This document shows positions 8,075 through 16,171 of a DNA stretch of 49,192 bases, one piece after another. Origin of the DNA: Rhodohalobacter halophilus. Lineage in GTDB: Bacteria; Bacteroidota; Rhodothermia; Balneolales; Balneolaceae. Made by a program: the position numbers and the translations under genes. The notes beneath the pieces are model-generated. The model was not told the DNA's origin, did no database searches, and saw only the letters and a program-made list of their open reading frames with translations. The DNA lies in the NCBI RefSeq assembly GCF_001715195.1, contig NZ_MDWE01000019.1:1-49192 (forward strand), read 5' to 3'. Positions within the stretch are counted from its first letter, which is position 1, and each line of letters opens with the position of its first letter.

Positions 8075-9568
8075 ATGATCTCACGAACATTTACCTCATA
8101 CTTGCTGCTCATTTCGTTGTTTTTAATCCTTCAAAGTTGCGGCACTACAGACACTGTCACAGTTGTCGACCGATCGCCTGAAAGTGCAGCGGACACAACG
8201 GACCAAGAAGCTGTTTTGCAACCTCAGGATGAATTTATGCAGCTGAGCATTGGTTTACTTGAACCGGTTACCAATCTGGATCCGCTTTTTGCTGAAAATT
8301 TAAGCTCATTGCGGGTTATTTCACTCATTTATGACGGTCTCTTTGAATTAAATGATAACGGTGAACCGGAGCCAAAACTGGTCACAAATACCGAAGTATC
8401 CGAAGACGGCAGACAGTATCTCCTTACAATCAATCGTGACCTCTATTTTCACGACAGTAATGTTTTCAGTGCAGGTGTAGGCCGGAGAATTCAAGCTCAA
8501 GATGTAAAATGGGCATTTGAACGAACAGCAAGAAATGGAGTACCACACACAGCTGCACAGCTTTTGATGAATGTTCGGGGATTTGAAAACTACTATTTGG
8601 AGCAACGGAATGTATATGATCCGGATCAACGGGTAATTTCTGGAGTATCAGGGATTGAAGTTATCAACAACGCAACAATTCGTTTTACACTAAAACATCC
8701 TGACGACCAGTTTTTACACAAACTCGCATCACCCTACCTCTCAATTTATCCGAGAGAAGCAGTTGAAAATCGTGAGCCGGGTTTAAAAAATCAGCCGGTT
8801 GGTACCGGACCGTATATATTAAACGAGAAAAGTGAAAACGCAGTCATACTGGCTCGAAATCCATCCCCGCGTTTTACCGAGCAGGTTGGAAGCTATCCAA
8901 TCAACAGAATTAATTTCAGTTTTTTCAGCAGCGAGTCTGAAATTTTTCAACAGTTTGCCCGTCAAAATATCGATTGGATTCCTGAAATGAGTCCGCTAAT
9001 TCAGCAGCAAGTCGTAAACACAGAAGGTCAAATCACGAGCTCTTACAGTGGACAGTTTCAGCTGATCGAGCATTCTGCTCAAAGACTTACCAACGTTTAT
9101 TTGAATGGGAATAGTGAGCAGAATCTGGATGCATTTAAATATCGATTAAACAATTTAGAAAGAGATCAGCTATCACTGAGTGGAGATATCCGTTTTCAGA
9201 AGTATGAAACTCTCGATAACGAAGAAAACGAAGTGAACAGCGGTGAGTTTTATATCGTGTTTACTGACAATCCATTTGCACGAATCATTTTCAACGATCT
9301 AAATAACTCACTTTTTGGAGGTGACTCATCACTCACTTTCCTTGATATCCGGACTCCAACTCCCGAAACAATCCTGTATAGCCGCTCAGCAGATCATATT
9401 CACAATGAATTTCTAGGTTTTTCTAAAGAAAATCTTTGGCTCACCGCCAAAACCACGATTTTTGGAATCCATCACAACTATGTAAAAGGCTTGAGTTCTA
9501 CTGCAGTACCTTGGAAACTGTCGGTTGAAAATGTAGAGGTTGATGAATCTGACAGGGACGATTCATGA
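8075..9568 (+). CDS. Peptide-type ABC solute-binding lipoprotein (SBP family 5), orphan
   Basis: The start encodes a lipoprotein signal with lipobox LQSC (Cys22). The mature part follows the family 5 (OppA/DppA-like) pattern: LDPLFAENLSSLRVISLIYDGLFEL, then the QAQDVKWAFERTAR helix, a PVGTGPYIL segment and the second lobe. Such proteins normally capture peptides for an ABC importer. No permease or ATPase genes are nearby, and the C-terminal third is divergent and ends early (497 residues), so binding may serve another purpose such as peptidoglycan-peptide capture. It lies 3 nt after ddl and overlaps nadK by 4 nt, so it belongs to that transcript. Family assignment is firm; ligand is unknown. 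Confidence 0.88.
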   Translation: MISRTFTSYLLLISLFLILQSCGTTDTVTVVDRSPESAADTTDQEAVLQPQDEFMQLSIGLLEPVTNLDPLFAENLSSLRVISLIYDGLFELNDNGEPEPKLVTNTEVSEDGRQYLLTINRDLYFHDSNVFSAGVGRRIQAQDVKWAFERTARNGVPHTAAQLLMNVRGFENYYLEQRNVYDPDQRVISGVSGIEVINNATIRFTLKHPDDQFLHKLASPYLSIYPREAVENREPGLKNQPVGTGPYILNEKSENAVILARNPSPRFTEQVGSYPINRINFSFFSSESEIFQQFARQNIDWIPEMSPLIQQQVVNTEGQITSSYSGQFQLIEHSAQRLTNVYLNGNSEQNLDAFKYRLNNLERDQLSLSGDIRFQKYETLDNEENEVNSGEFYIVFTDNPFARIIFNDLNNSLFGGDSSLTFLDIRTPTPETILYSRSADHIHNEFLGFSKENLWLTAKTTIFGIHHNYVKGLSSTAVPWKLSVENVEVDESDRDDS

Positions 9569-10434
9569 AATTTTCCATTTTAGCAAATCCAGACAAATAC
9601 TCAGTACAGGAACCGATAGATCAGATTTTTAAGTGGTGCGAAGAGAATAACCATTCACTTTATGTGCCTCTTTCTCTCAAATCACACTTTCCCGATCTGG
9701 ACTCCTCCAAAAGCGCCACGGCTCTAAAATCTGAGACAGATGCTGTACAAGAGAGTGATATCGTCATTGCGGTTGGAGGGGACGGAACGCTTCTTCACAC
9801 GGCACATCTAATTAAAAATGATAACCGGCCTGTACTTGGCATCAACTCCGGCAAGCTTGGTTTCATGGCCAACATTCAGCCTGATATGATTGATCATACA
9901 CTGGAACAGGTTGTTGCCGAAAATTATAAAATAGATGAGCGGAGAATGCTCAAAGCCACATCTTCGGGTGGCAACTCCTATTATGCCCTGAACGAGTTTC
10001 TATTTACAAAGAAAGAAACTTCTTCAATGATAACCCTCCAAGCAGATTATGATGGTGAGTTCATCAACAGTTACTGGGCCGATGGGCTTTTAGTTTCCAC
10101 GCCAACCGGTTCTACGGCTTATAATCTATCAGCCGGAGGCTCTATTGTTATGCCATCCACACCGGTAATGCTACTCACCCCCATCAACCCTCACACGCTC
10201 ACAACCCGCCCCCTGGTTCTGCCCGATAACAAGACATTGACTATTCGAAGTGCTGAGAGCGGTAAAAATACACTTTTTGCCTATGACGGAATTATACAAC
10301 CCAGCGAATCAGAGTTTGAGGTAAACATTGTGCGAAGTGATTTTTCCATTCGCTTAATTCAGCTTCCCGATCAAAATTATTTTGAAACCCTGCGAAATAA
10401 GTTAATGTGGGGAATGGATCGTAGAAAAGGATAA
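9565..10434 (+). CDS. nadK: NAD kinase
   Basis: NadK phosphorylates NAD to NADP. The 289 residues carry the diagnostic GGDGT at 71-75 (catalytic Asp73), followed by PVLGINSGKLGFMANI. Also present are the NEFLFTK segment (NE motif) and WADGLLVSTPTGSTAYNLSAGG (the diphosphate-binding region), and MLLTPINPHTLTTRPLVLP. These match the bacterial NadK fold in order and spacing. The ATG overlaps the stop of the solute-binding lipoprotein by 4 nt, a sign of translational coupling. No terminator hairpin is evident after the stop. Confidence 0.95.
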   Translation: MKFSILANPDKYSVQEPIDQIFKWCEENNHSLYVPLSLKSHFPDLDSSKSATALKSETDAVQESDIVIAVGGDGTLLHTAHLIKNDNRPVLGINSGKLGFMANIQPDMIDHTLEQVVAENYKIDERRMLKATSSGGNSYYALNEFLFTKKETSSMITLQADYDGEFINSYWADGLLVSTPTGSTAYNLSAGGSIVMPSTPVMLLTPINPHTLTTRPLVLPDNKTLTIRSAESGKNTLFAYDGIIQPSESEFEVNIVRSDFSIRLIQLPDQNYFETLRNKLMWGMDRRKG

Positions 10435-10563
10435 AACTCTCCAAAATCACTTCAATTACACTCATATTTCCGTTATTTTATAAGGAGCAATCTTCAGGGG
10501 ACCAAACTTGAAATGCATTAACGTCTGCCAAAAAGTTTATTTCTAACTAAAAAACAGAAAATC

Positions 10564-11520
10564 ATGAAAGTAACAGTAGTAGGAGCCGGTGGAAATGTTG
10601 GCTCAACCGTAGCATTTAGCATTGCAGAGCGCGATTTCGCCAAAGAAGTTGTGATGCTCGACATCGAGAAGAAAGACGGCGACAAAACGTTTTACCCTTC
10701 CAAAGGACGGGCGCTCGATCAGTGGGAAACAGCGCCCATTTCCGGTTTTGACACACGCCTGACCGGAACCGTTGATTACAAAGACACCAAAGATTCTGAT
10801 GTTTGTGTGATTACGGCCGGTGTTCCGCGTCGTCCGGGAATGAGCCGGGATGACTTGCTCGAAATTAACAGTAAAATTGTAAAAGGAGTAACCGAAGAGC
10901 TGGTGAAATATTCACCGGACACCATTATTATCGTGGTTTCAAACCCGCTGGACGTGATGACCTATGTGGCACACACCGCCAGCGGCCTCGATAAAAATAA
11001 AGTAATGGGTATGGCCGGTATTCTGGACACCGCCCGATACCGCGCATTCCTGGCAAGCGAATTGGATGTATCACCTAAAGATATTCAGGCACTGCTGATG
11101 GGCGGTCATGGCGACACCATGGTTCCGCTGCCTCGTTACACAACCGTTTCGGGTATTCCGGTTACACAGTTGATCGACAATGACAAACTGGACGCCATTG
11201 TTGAGCGAACCAAGAAAGGCGGCGGCGAAATTGTTGGCCTGATGGGGACATCCGCATGGTACGCACCCGGTGCAGCGGCTGCTCAAATGGTTGAGGCAAT
11301 AATGCTCGATCAAAATCGTATATTCCCATGTGCCGTGTTGCTCGAAGGCGAGTACGACATTAAAGATATCTTCCTGGGCGTACCCGTTAAACTGGGTCAT
11401 GGCGGTATCAAGGAGATTATTGAGGTTGATTTAGACGAATCAGAAACCGAACTTTTAAGAGCATCAGAAAAAGCAGTCCGCTCCACGTTGGATGACTTCA
11501 AAAAGCTGATGGACAAATAA
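10564..11520 (+). CDS. mdh: Malate dehydrogenase, LDH-like type
   Basis: Mdh interconverts malate and oxaloacetate with NAD(H) in the citric acid cycle. The N-terminal Rossmann motif is VVGAGGNVGSTVA. Substrate arginines occur in GVPRRPGMSRDDLLEIN (Arg89 and Arg95), and the arginine rather than glutamine at the first position indicates malate over lactate. VVSNPLDVMTYVA and the catalytic MGGHGDTMVPL (His182) follow. Length (318) is standard for the tetrameric LDH-like MDH typical of Bacteroidota and Chlorobi. It stands alone between nadK and an intrinsic terminator at 11581, so it is likely a single-gene transcript. No exact TAnnTTTG box was found in the 129 nt upstream. Confidence 0.96.
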   Translation: MKVTVVGAGGNVGSTVAFSIAERDFAKEVVMLDIEKKDGDKTFYPSKGRALDQWETAPISGFDTRLTGTVDYKDTKDSDVCVITAGVPRRPGMSRDDLLEINSKIVKGVTEELVKYSPDTIIIVVSNPLDVMTYVAHTASGLDKNKVMGMAGILDTARYRAFLASELDVSPKDIQALLMGGHGDTMVPLPRYTTVSGIPVTQLIDNDKLDAIVERTKKGGGEIVGLMGTSAWYAPGAAAAQMVEAIMLDQNRIFPCAVLLEGEYDIKDIFLGVPVKLGHGGIKEIIEVDLDESETELLRASEKAVRSTLDDFKKLMDK

Positions 11521-11580
11521 ACAAACCGCAAATAAAAGAAGACTTGGCTCTTCACTACTTGCATTTAAGCCCTGATATGG

Positions 11581-11602
11581 CCCCGCCGTATTGGGGTTTT
11601 TT
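11581..11602 (+). terminator. Intrinsic terminator after mdh
   Basis: CCCC (11581-11584) pairs with GGGG (11593-11596) around an eight-base loop, followed by TTTTTT. The stem is short, but the T-run and position 61 nt after mdh fit a terminator. Confidence 0.6.
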
Positions 11603-11671
11603 AATTACAGAAGCCTCGAATTAAGAAAACTGTAACAAAATCCGTTAGTTATTCTCTTTATACTATAGCTG

Positions 11672-11707
11672 GTAGGTCAGCTCGTAGAAGCTTCATGAGT
11701 TACCTAC
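11672..11707 (+). repeat. Inverted repeat upstream of the pilin-like cluster
   Basis: GTAGGT (11672-11677) and ACCTAC (11702-11707) form a hairpin whose interior also has CTC/GAG complementarity. It lies 40 nt before the first pilin-like gene, with no T-run, so it is a possible regulatory or mRNA-stability element rather than a terminator. Confidence 0.35.
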
Positions 11708-11747
11708 ATAACTGAATACAAATTCCATTCACCATTAGGCTAGATAT

Positions 11748-12254
11748 ATGATCGGCTACAGTGAAGTTTTACAAACCATGGCAGCGATGATCATCTTTTC
11801 GGTGATTATGATGAACGCCAACCGAATGATTCACCGGAATACGGTGATGCAAATTGACGGTGAATTGGAACAGCAAGTAATTTCGATCGGTCAGGAGATT
11901 ATTGAGGAGGCCAGAACCAAAGCTTACGACAGGGTAACCTACAATAGCTCTACACCGCCTACAATGATCCCAGAAGGCTTTACTCCTTCATCCGACTTTC
12001 CAAACAATAAAGAGCGCCATCAATTTATCGCTTTTGAAGATTACCATGGTTATACAGATACCATTCAAACCTCACACGGTGATTTTATCATTGATGTAGA
12101 AGTCTTCTATGTAGATGATGTTAACTACGAAGAAATTCCAAATCAGTCTACGTTTAAAAAAATTGAAGTTAATATTACAAGTGACTTTTTAAGAAGCGGT
12201 GAACAACCTCGAGGTTACAAATTGGAATTTATACGGAATTATTATGCAGAATAA
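11748..12254 (+). CDS. PilV-like membrane-anchored protein, pilin-like gene 1
   Basis: The 168-residue product begins MIGYSEVLQTMAAMIIFSVIM: one hydrophobic helix at residues 8-24 reaching almost to the N-terminus. An amphipathic helix follows with EQQVISIGQEIIEEARTKAYD, which resembles the 'iaqe-ieea-ska-yd' part of PilV/type II pseudopilins. The rest is a polar, probably beta-rich, exported domain with no cysteines. No canonical prepilin site (G then F-x-x-x-E) is present: after Gly3 the acidic residue is at +3, not +5. An in-frame stop just upstream excludes a longer leader. It is the first of three similar genes in a row. The pilin-like assignment is by architecture, not by a recognised family match. 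Confidence 0.6.
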   Translation: MIGYSEVLQTMAAMIIFSVIMMNANRMIHRNTVMQIDGELEQQVISIGQEIIEEARTKAYDRVTYNSSTPPTMIPEGFTPSSDFPNNKERHQFIAFEDYHGYTDTIQTSHGDFIIDVEVFYVDDVNYEEIPNQSTFKKIEVNITSDFLRSGEQPRGYKLEFIRNYYAE

Positions 12255-12278
12255 CATTTCAATTGTGGAGACTCTGAT

Positions 12279-12926
12279 ATGAATCTCAGCATGGTTACAA
12301 GTTTTATCATTGCCGGCATGATTATGCTGGGCATTGTGATGGTCAACATTAATGTGAGCAATAGTACTGCAGAGCTAACAATTGCGCAGATTACAAGAAG
12401 TCATGTTTCCAGTATTACAGATATGATCAATGATGATTTCTCAAATATGGGTTATGATGTCAACCAAACGACCCAGGAAACAATGGGTGCCATATTAAAC
12501 TGTAAATTGGCTAACCGAATCAGTTTTTATCGAAACATACATGACGACTCAACAGTAACCCCAAAACTGATTGAATGGGAGTTTAAGAAAACTGAGGATG
12601 TACCCGGCACAAGTAATGATGATCACAGGCCGTTGGTTCGTACAGTCTATAATGATGATGGTTCTATTTTAGATCAAACAGATATCCTGCTGGGAGTAAC
12701 CCGTTTCGAACTGACTTACTTTGATGACACCAATTATGGTAAGCCAAAAAGTGAAGGAACGTCTGTTGCCACCGGCTGCTCAGACATCTCTAATGTAAAG
12801 CAAATCCATGTTGAACTGGAGGTGCAAAGTGCAGAAAAAATGTATAAGCGATCAACCGGAGATGGAAGATATGTTTCTTCGGTATGGGATAAGAGATTCA
12901 CTCCGATAAATTTAAATCTCGATTAA
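12279..12926 (+). CDS. PilW-like membrane-anchored protein, pilin-like gene 2
   Basis: The protein (215 residues) starts MNLSMVTSFIIAGMIMLGIVM, a single N-terminal helix, and continues with HVSSITDMINDDFSNMGYD, which recalls the 'l-dir-aGY' segment of PilW-type minor pilins. Two cysteines, in LNCKLAN and TGCSDIS, could form the disulfide loop typical of such proteins. A good ribosome site, GGAG, lies 9 nt before the ATG. In-frame stops upstream rule out an extended signal, and no G-F-x-x-x-E cleavage site exists. It sits 24 nt after gene 1 and 12 nt before gene 3, so the three are an operon. Exported, membrane-tethered location is inferred from the helix. Confidence 0.6.
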   Translation: MNLSMVTSFIIAGMIMLGIVMVNINVSNSTAELTIAQITRSHVSSITDMINDDFSNMGYDVNQTTQETMGAILNCKLANRISFYRNIHDDSTVTPKLIEWEFKKTEDVPGTSNDDHRPLVRTVYNDDGSILDQTDILLGVTRFELTYFDDTNYGKPKSEGTSVATGCSDISNVKQIHVELEVQSAEKMYKRSTGDGRYVSSVWDKRFTPINLNLD

Positions 12927-12938
12927 AACCAATCCACT

Positions 12939-14048
12939 ATGGGACGAGCAATGTTAATTATCTGTGCGGGCGTTTTGATGTCAATCGGTATTATATCGAT
13001 GGGAACAAACAGCACAGCACGTATGATCACTCAGCAAAATGTAGATTATGCCGAATACACGATGGCTAAAAACGCTGCTCACACGGCAGTACAAATGGCT
13101 ATGCAGGAGATCAACAAAGATGACGACTGGCCAAATTCTTACAGTGAAACATCTCCCTGGGTAACCGAAGTACAGGGGTTGGAAGTCAGGTTGCATACCG
13201 TTTACGAACAAAACGACTATTGGACATCCGGAGATCATGATAATATCTGGTTCTACTCCAAAGCACAGCTCGGTAAAGAGTTTGGTAACCGTTTCGTGGA
13301 AGTTCGTAGTCGCTACGAAAAGCGACCGTTTTTTGAACTGGTACCTGATTTTACCGGAGCACTTCAATTACCCACCGACGTAGGTAACTTTAACGTTGAT
13401 GGTGCAGCACATGAGATTAATGGGGTCAATTCTTCTTGCCCGGAAAACAAACCACCTATTACCACACAATCCCAAACTACCAAAGACAAATTGCTTCTTG
13501 AACCCTTGAAGAAGGATGGCGGAGATCTATTAGACGGTGACATCGTAGTCGATTCTGAACTGAATTACGAGCCGACCGATGAGCTTATTGAGCGCTTATT
13601 AAATTCCGGATATGCAGAGACTATTTATGGTGATAAATCTCAGTACGGAACTGCGACCACTCCCGGAGTTTTTCTTGTGGAGGATCAGGTTAAACTCAAA
13701 GGGAATACGGAAGGCTATGGTATTTTAATTATTCGAGATAACGGAAATATGGAAATGGAAAGTGACCCAGAACTAAGTGTTGCCGGTAACTTTACATTTA
13801 ACGGTTTGGTTATTTTTGAAAATGCCAAGCTATTTGACGGCAAGGGTACACCCACAATCAATGGCTCTGTTCTAATTGGAAATACAGGGGATAATTTATT
13901 GGATCCCATCGACATTGATTTGGGTGGAAATATTGAAATCAATTACGATTGTAAGGGCGAGAACTATGCAAAAATGGCTGCTGCCAATGCTGTTGAGCAG
14001 AATAAATACACGATTTTGGTTGCAACAGAAAATATCCGCCGAAACTAA
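12939..14048 (+). CDS. PilX-like membrane-anchored protein with repetitive beta domain, pilin-like gene 3
   Basis: The 369-residue product starts MGRAMLIICAGVLMSIGIISM (one helix). YAEYTMAKNAAHTAVQMAMQEI follows, resembling the 'nAa-tAa-aAl-i' helix of PilX-type minor pilins. The C-terminal half has the pattern GVFLVEDQVKLKGN, GYGILIIRDNGNMEM, FTFNGLVIFENAKL, INGSVLIGNTG. These are short repeats like the beta-helical 'G-lvv-G-l-G' blocks found in PilX-associated and DUF4900-type proteins. Two cysteines (SSCPEN and YDCKGE) bracket this domain. No prepilin peptidase motif is present. It may be the distal adhesive or scaffold member of the trio. Transcription probably ends at the hairpin at 14111, inside the convergent gene. 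Confidence 0.6.
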   Translation: MGRAMLIICAGVLMSIGIISMGTNSTARMITQQNVDYAEYTMAKNAAHTAVQMAMQEINKDDDWPNSYSETSPWVTEVQGLEVRLHTVYEQNDYWTSGDHDNIWFYSKAQLGKEFGNRFVEVRSRYEKRPFFELVPDFTGALQLPTDVGNFNVDGAAHEINGVNSSCPENKPPITTQSQTTKDKLLLEPLKKDGGDLLDGDIVVDSELNYEPTDELIERLLNSGYAETIYGDKSQYGTATTPGVFLVEDQVKLKGNTEGYGILIIRDNGNMEMESDPELSVAGNFTFNGLVIFENAKLFDGKGTPTINGSVLIGNTGDNLLDPIDIDLGGNIEINYDCKGENYAKMAAANAVEQNKYTILVATENIRRN

Positions 14049-14065
14049 TATAATCCCTGATTGAG

Positions 14066-14956
14066 TCAAATTAAATTGATATCAATCCCCAACCCATCAA
14101 TTTCTATACCAAAACTCCGCAAGCTAATTGCGGAGTTTTGTAGTTTTTGGCCGGTGTTATCACCATTCGGACCATAAATCGGATCATCAAAAATTGGATA
14201 TCCGACGTGTTTCAGGTGTAAACGTATCTGATGGGTTCTGCCGGTCACCGGCTCACACCGTACTACGGTTTTTCCGTCATTAATCTCTTCAGGAAAAAAT
14301 TTCGTAACTGCAGATTTAGCTCCTGTCAGTCCTTCACCGCACTCAAACACAAATCCTCTTTTCCTTCGGATGGGCGCCTGAACGGTAACCGGCTCCGACA
14401 TCTCTCCGTGCACAACCGCGTGATATACTTTCCGAACAGTGCCAGACTCAAACGCAACTCTCAATGTTTTGGCTGACTCTTTATGTTTGGCCAGCAGAAC
14501 CACGCCTGAGGTCACGGCATCCAATCTATGAACCATTTTCAGGTTTTTGTAACCCACCTCATCAAGCATGTAGAGTAGCGTGTTTTTGTAGTATCGTCCG
14601 CCCTGGTGCATAGGCAGGGGCGCCGGCTTATAGACTGCCAGCCAGTCATCGGTCTCATCCAAAATACGGACATCCGAAGCCACTGCCGGCTCTTTAACTT
14701 TCGGAGAGTAGTGATGCAGCCTGAGGTGAGGTTTTACGGTAAAGTCAGCAGCAACAGGTTGATTCTCCCTCAAAACCCACCCTCTATGGATACGGTCTGC
14801 CCAATGATCCCGACCCAAATACGGAAACCGCTCATCAAAAAAGTCGAGAACAGTTTTTCCGGAATCAGCGGGTTTAACGCGAATGGTGCGGGTCAGCTCA
14901 TACGGAGCAACCACCCGAACCGGGCACGCTGACTTCTCTCTCTTTAAACTCATCAT
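14066..14956 (-). CDS. RluA-family pseudouridine synthase
   Basis: The enzyme isomerises uridine to pseudouridine in rRNA or tRNA. An S4-like N-terminal segment (VLDFFDERFPYLGRDHWADRI) precedes the catalytic domain with the signature MVHRLDAVTSGVVLLAK, whose aspartate (residue 146 from the chosen start) is the nucleophile. GRTHQIRLHLKHVGYPIFDDPIYG is the second conserved block. An open frame extends upstream to an ATG at 15043, but that would overlap trhO by 146 nt; I take the ATG at 14956 (or 14953), still overlapping trhO by 59 nt. A GTG further in is possible. The last ~26 codons contain a strong hairpin (14111-14139). The target uridine cannot be told from sequence. Confidence 0.88.
   Translation of the reverse strand: MMSLKREKSACPVRVVAPYELTRTIRVKPADSGKTVLDFFDERFPYLGRDHWADRIHRGWVLRENQPVAADFTVKPHLRLHHYSPKVKEPAVASDVRILDETDDWLAVYKPAPLPMHQGGRYYKNTLLYMLDEVGYKNLKMVHRLDAVTSGVVLLAKHKESAKTLRVAFESGTVRKVYHAVVHGEMSEPVTVQAPIRRKRGFVFECGEGLTGAKSAVTKFFPEEINDGKTVVRCEPVTGRTHQIRLHLKHVGYPIFDDPIYGPNGDNTGQKLQNSAISLRSFGIEIDGLGIDINLI
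14111..14139. terminator. Terminator of the pilin-like operon, embedded in the rluA-family 3' coding end
   Basis: AAAACTCCGC (14111-14120) pairs perfectly with GCGGAGTTTT (14130-14139) over a nine-base loop, followed on the plus strand by GTAGTTTTT. It works best for the plus-strand operon ending at 14048, but lies wholly inside the coding sequence of the minus-strand gene. Confidence 0.7.
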
Positions 14957-15881
14957 CAAAGTAGTTGTACCATTTTCTGAACGGACGAAATGCATTGTCG
15001 GGATCGAAAGGGCGCTTGAATTCACTCTGCTTACACTCTTCACTACAGCAACCTTCCATCAATCTTGCACCCTCTTCGGAGCAGACAAACAGTTTATTGC
15101 ACTCCATATTTGCGCAGTTGATGTAATTATCCGCCGGTTTCCCGGTAATTTCGCAGTGCGCCACCGGCTCCAGGTTGTCCTTATTGACCGGAACCACAAG
15201 GCGGTCATCAAACACAAAGCACTTCCCCTTAAAGTGTTCGCCTCCCTCTTCCTTGGCGTAGTTCAAAATTCCGCCATGCAGCTGATTCACATCTTCCCAG
15301 CCCTTCTTCTTCATCAGAACGGAAAACTTCTCGCAACGGATGCCGCCGGTGCAGTACATCAGCACTTTTTTATCTTTCGGAATCTCCTGCTCTTTTTCTT
15401 CAAGCCACTTTGGGAAATCGAAAAAATTTTCAACTTGAGGTTTTACGGCTCCCTCAAAATGGCCCACTTTTGATTCGTAGTCGTTCCGAACGTCGATCAT
15501 CACATAATCCTCGCCGGACTCCATTGTCTTTCTCCACTCATTCGGAGGCATATGATATCCGCCATCCTCGGGGTTCACCCCGTCCATATGCAGAGCTACA
15601 ATCTCTTCACGGACCTTGCACTTCAGCTTGGCGAAAGGTATGGTATCGTGCATGTCTGTTTTAAACTCCGTGTCTTCAAATCCAGGCAGATTCCAAACAT
15701 ACTCTTTATACGCCTGCATCTGCTCAGGCGTACCGCCAAGAGTTCCATTAAGGCCCTCATCACTAATATACACGCGGCCTTTTACCCCAAGATCTTTTAA
15801 AAAGGCTTTATGATCCTCACAAAACTGTTCCGGATTTTCGATATGTTTGAAGTTGTAATAGAGAATCACTTCGTACTTCAT
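14898..15881 (-). CDS. trhO: tRNA uridine(34) hydroxylase (TrhO, rhodanese family)
   Basis: TrhO hydroxylates U34 of certain tRNAs to 5-hydroxyuridine using oxygen. The 327 residues begin MKYEVILYYNFKHIENPEQF and carry GRVYISDEGLNGTLGG, both typical of the YceA/TrhO N-terminal domain. A rhodanese domain follows with active-site Cys177 in LMYCTGGIRCEKF. The C-terminal part is cysteine-rich (CANMECNKLFVCSEEG, GCCSEECKQSEF), as usual for the family, and probably binds metal. It is the upstream gene of a two-gene minus-strand unit with the rluA-family enzyme, which overlaps its last 59 nt. The pairing of two RNA-modifying enzymes suggests coupled expression. Confidence 0.93.
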   Translation of the reverse strand: MKYEVILYYNFKHIENPEQFCEDHKAFLKDLGVKGRVYISDEGLNGTLGGTPEQMQAYKEYVWNLPGFEDTEFKTDMHDTIPFAKLKCKVREEIVALHMDGVNPEDGGYHMPPNEWRKTMESGEDYVMIDVRNDYESKVGHFEGAVKPQVENFFDFPKWLEEKEQEIPKDKKVLMYCTGGIRCEKFSVLMKKKGWEDVNQLHGGILNYAKEEGGEHFKGKCFVFDDRLVVPVNKDNLEPVAHCEITGKPADNYINCANMECNKLFVCSEEGARLMEGCCSEECKQSEFKRPFDPDNAFRPFRKWYNYFDDEFKEREVSVPGSGGCSV

Positions 15882-15984
15882 GGAAATAGACGTTTTATTA
15901 GCGTAGGTCGTTGTACTTCTGTTTATGTGATGACTCCTTGGAGCCGATGAATATTTTGAGTTTGATTCTCAAAAATGAATGAAA

Positions 15985-16086
15985 AAGTCTCCCCTAATAA
16001 GGGGAGATTTAGAGGGGTGTTCATTAAATTTTATAATTATATGATGAACATTCCCCTTACTCCCCCTTTTTTAAGGGGAATTTTAC
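15985..16086. repeat. Dispersed palindromic repeat, copy 1 (CCCCTnn..GGGGA type)
   Basis: Two hairpins point inward: TCTCCCC/GGGGAGA (15988-16007) and CCCCTT/AAGGGG (16063-16078). Between them GGGGTGTTCAT and ATGAACATTCCCC are also complementary, so the whole ~100 bp can fold back. The arrangement 'ccct..agggga-ttt-ag-ggg-tg-tt' recurs at 32908 and 35481. It has no coding capacity and looks like a small non-autonomous or REP-like element. Confidence 0.65.
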
Positions 16087-16171
16087 CAATCAAACCCAAA
16101 CTACCACCTGTTTTTTCACAACCTTAAAATTACGAAATTTTTGACACTATATTATCCTGTAACAACAAAAA

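Noticed and set aside
14957-15043. Longer N-terminus for the rluA-family protein
   Set aside because: It would overlap trhO by 146 nt and adds residues that look like shadow translation, not S4-domain sequence.
15985-16086. Simple bidirectional terminator before the protease gene
   Set aside because: It lies between divergent genes, where a terminator has no purpose, and it is repeated elsewhere; a dispersed repeat explains it better.
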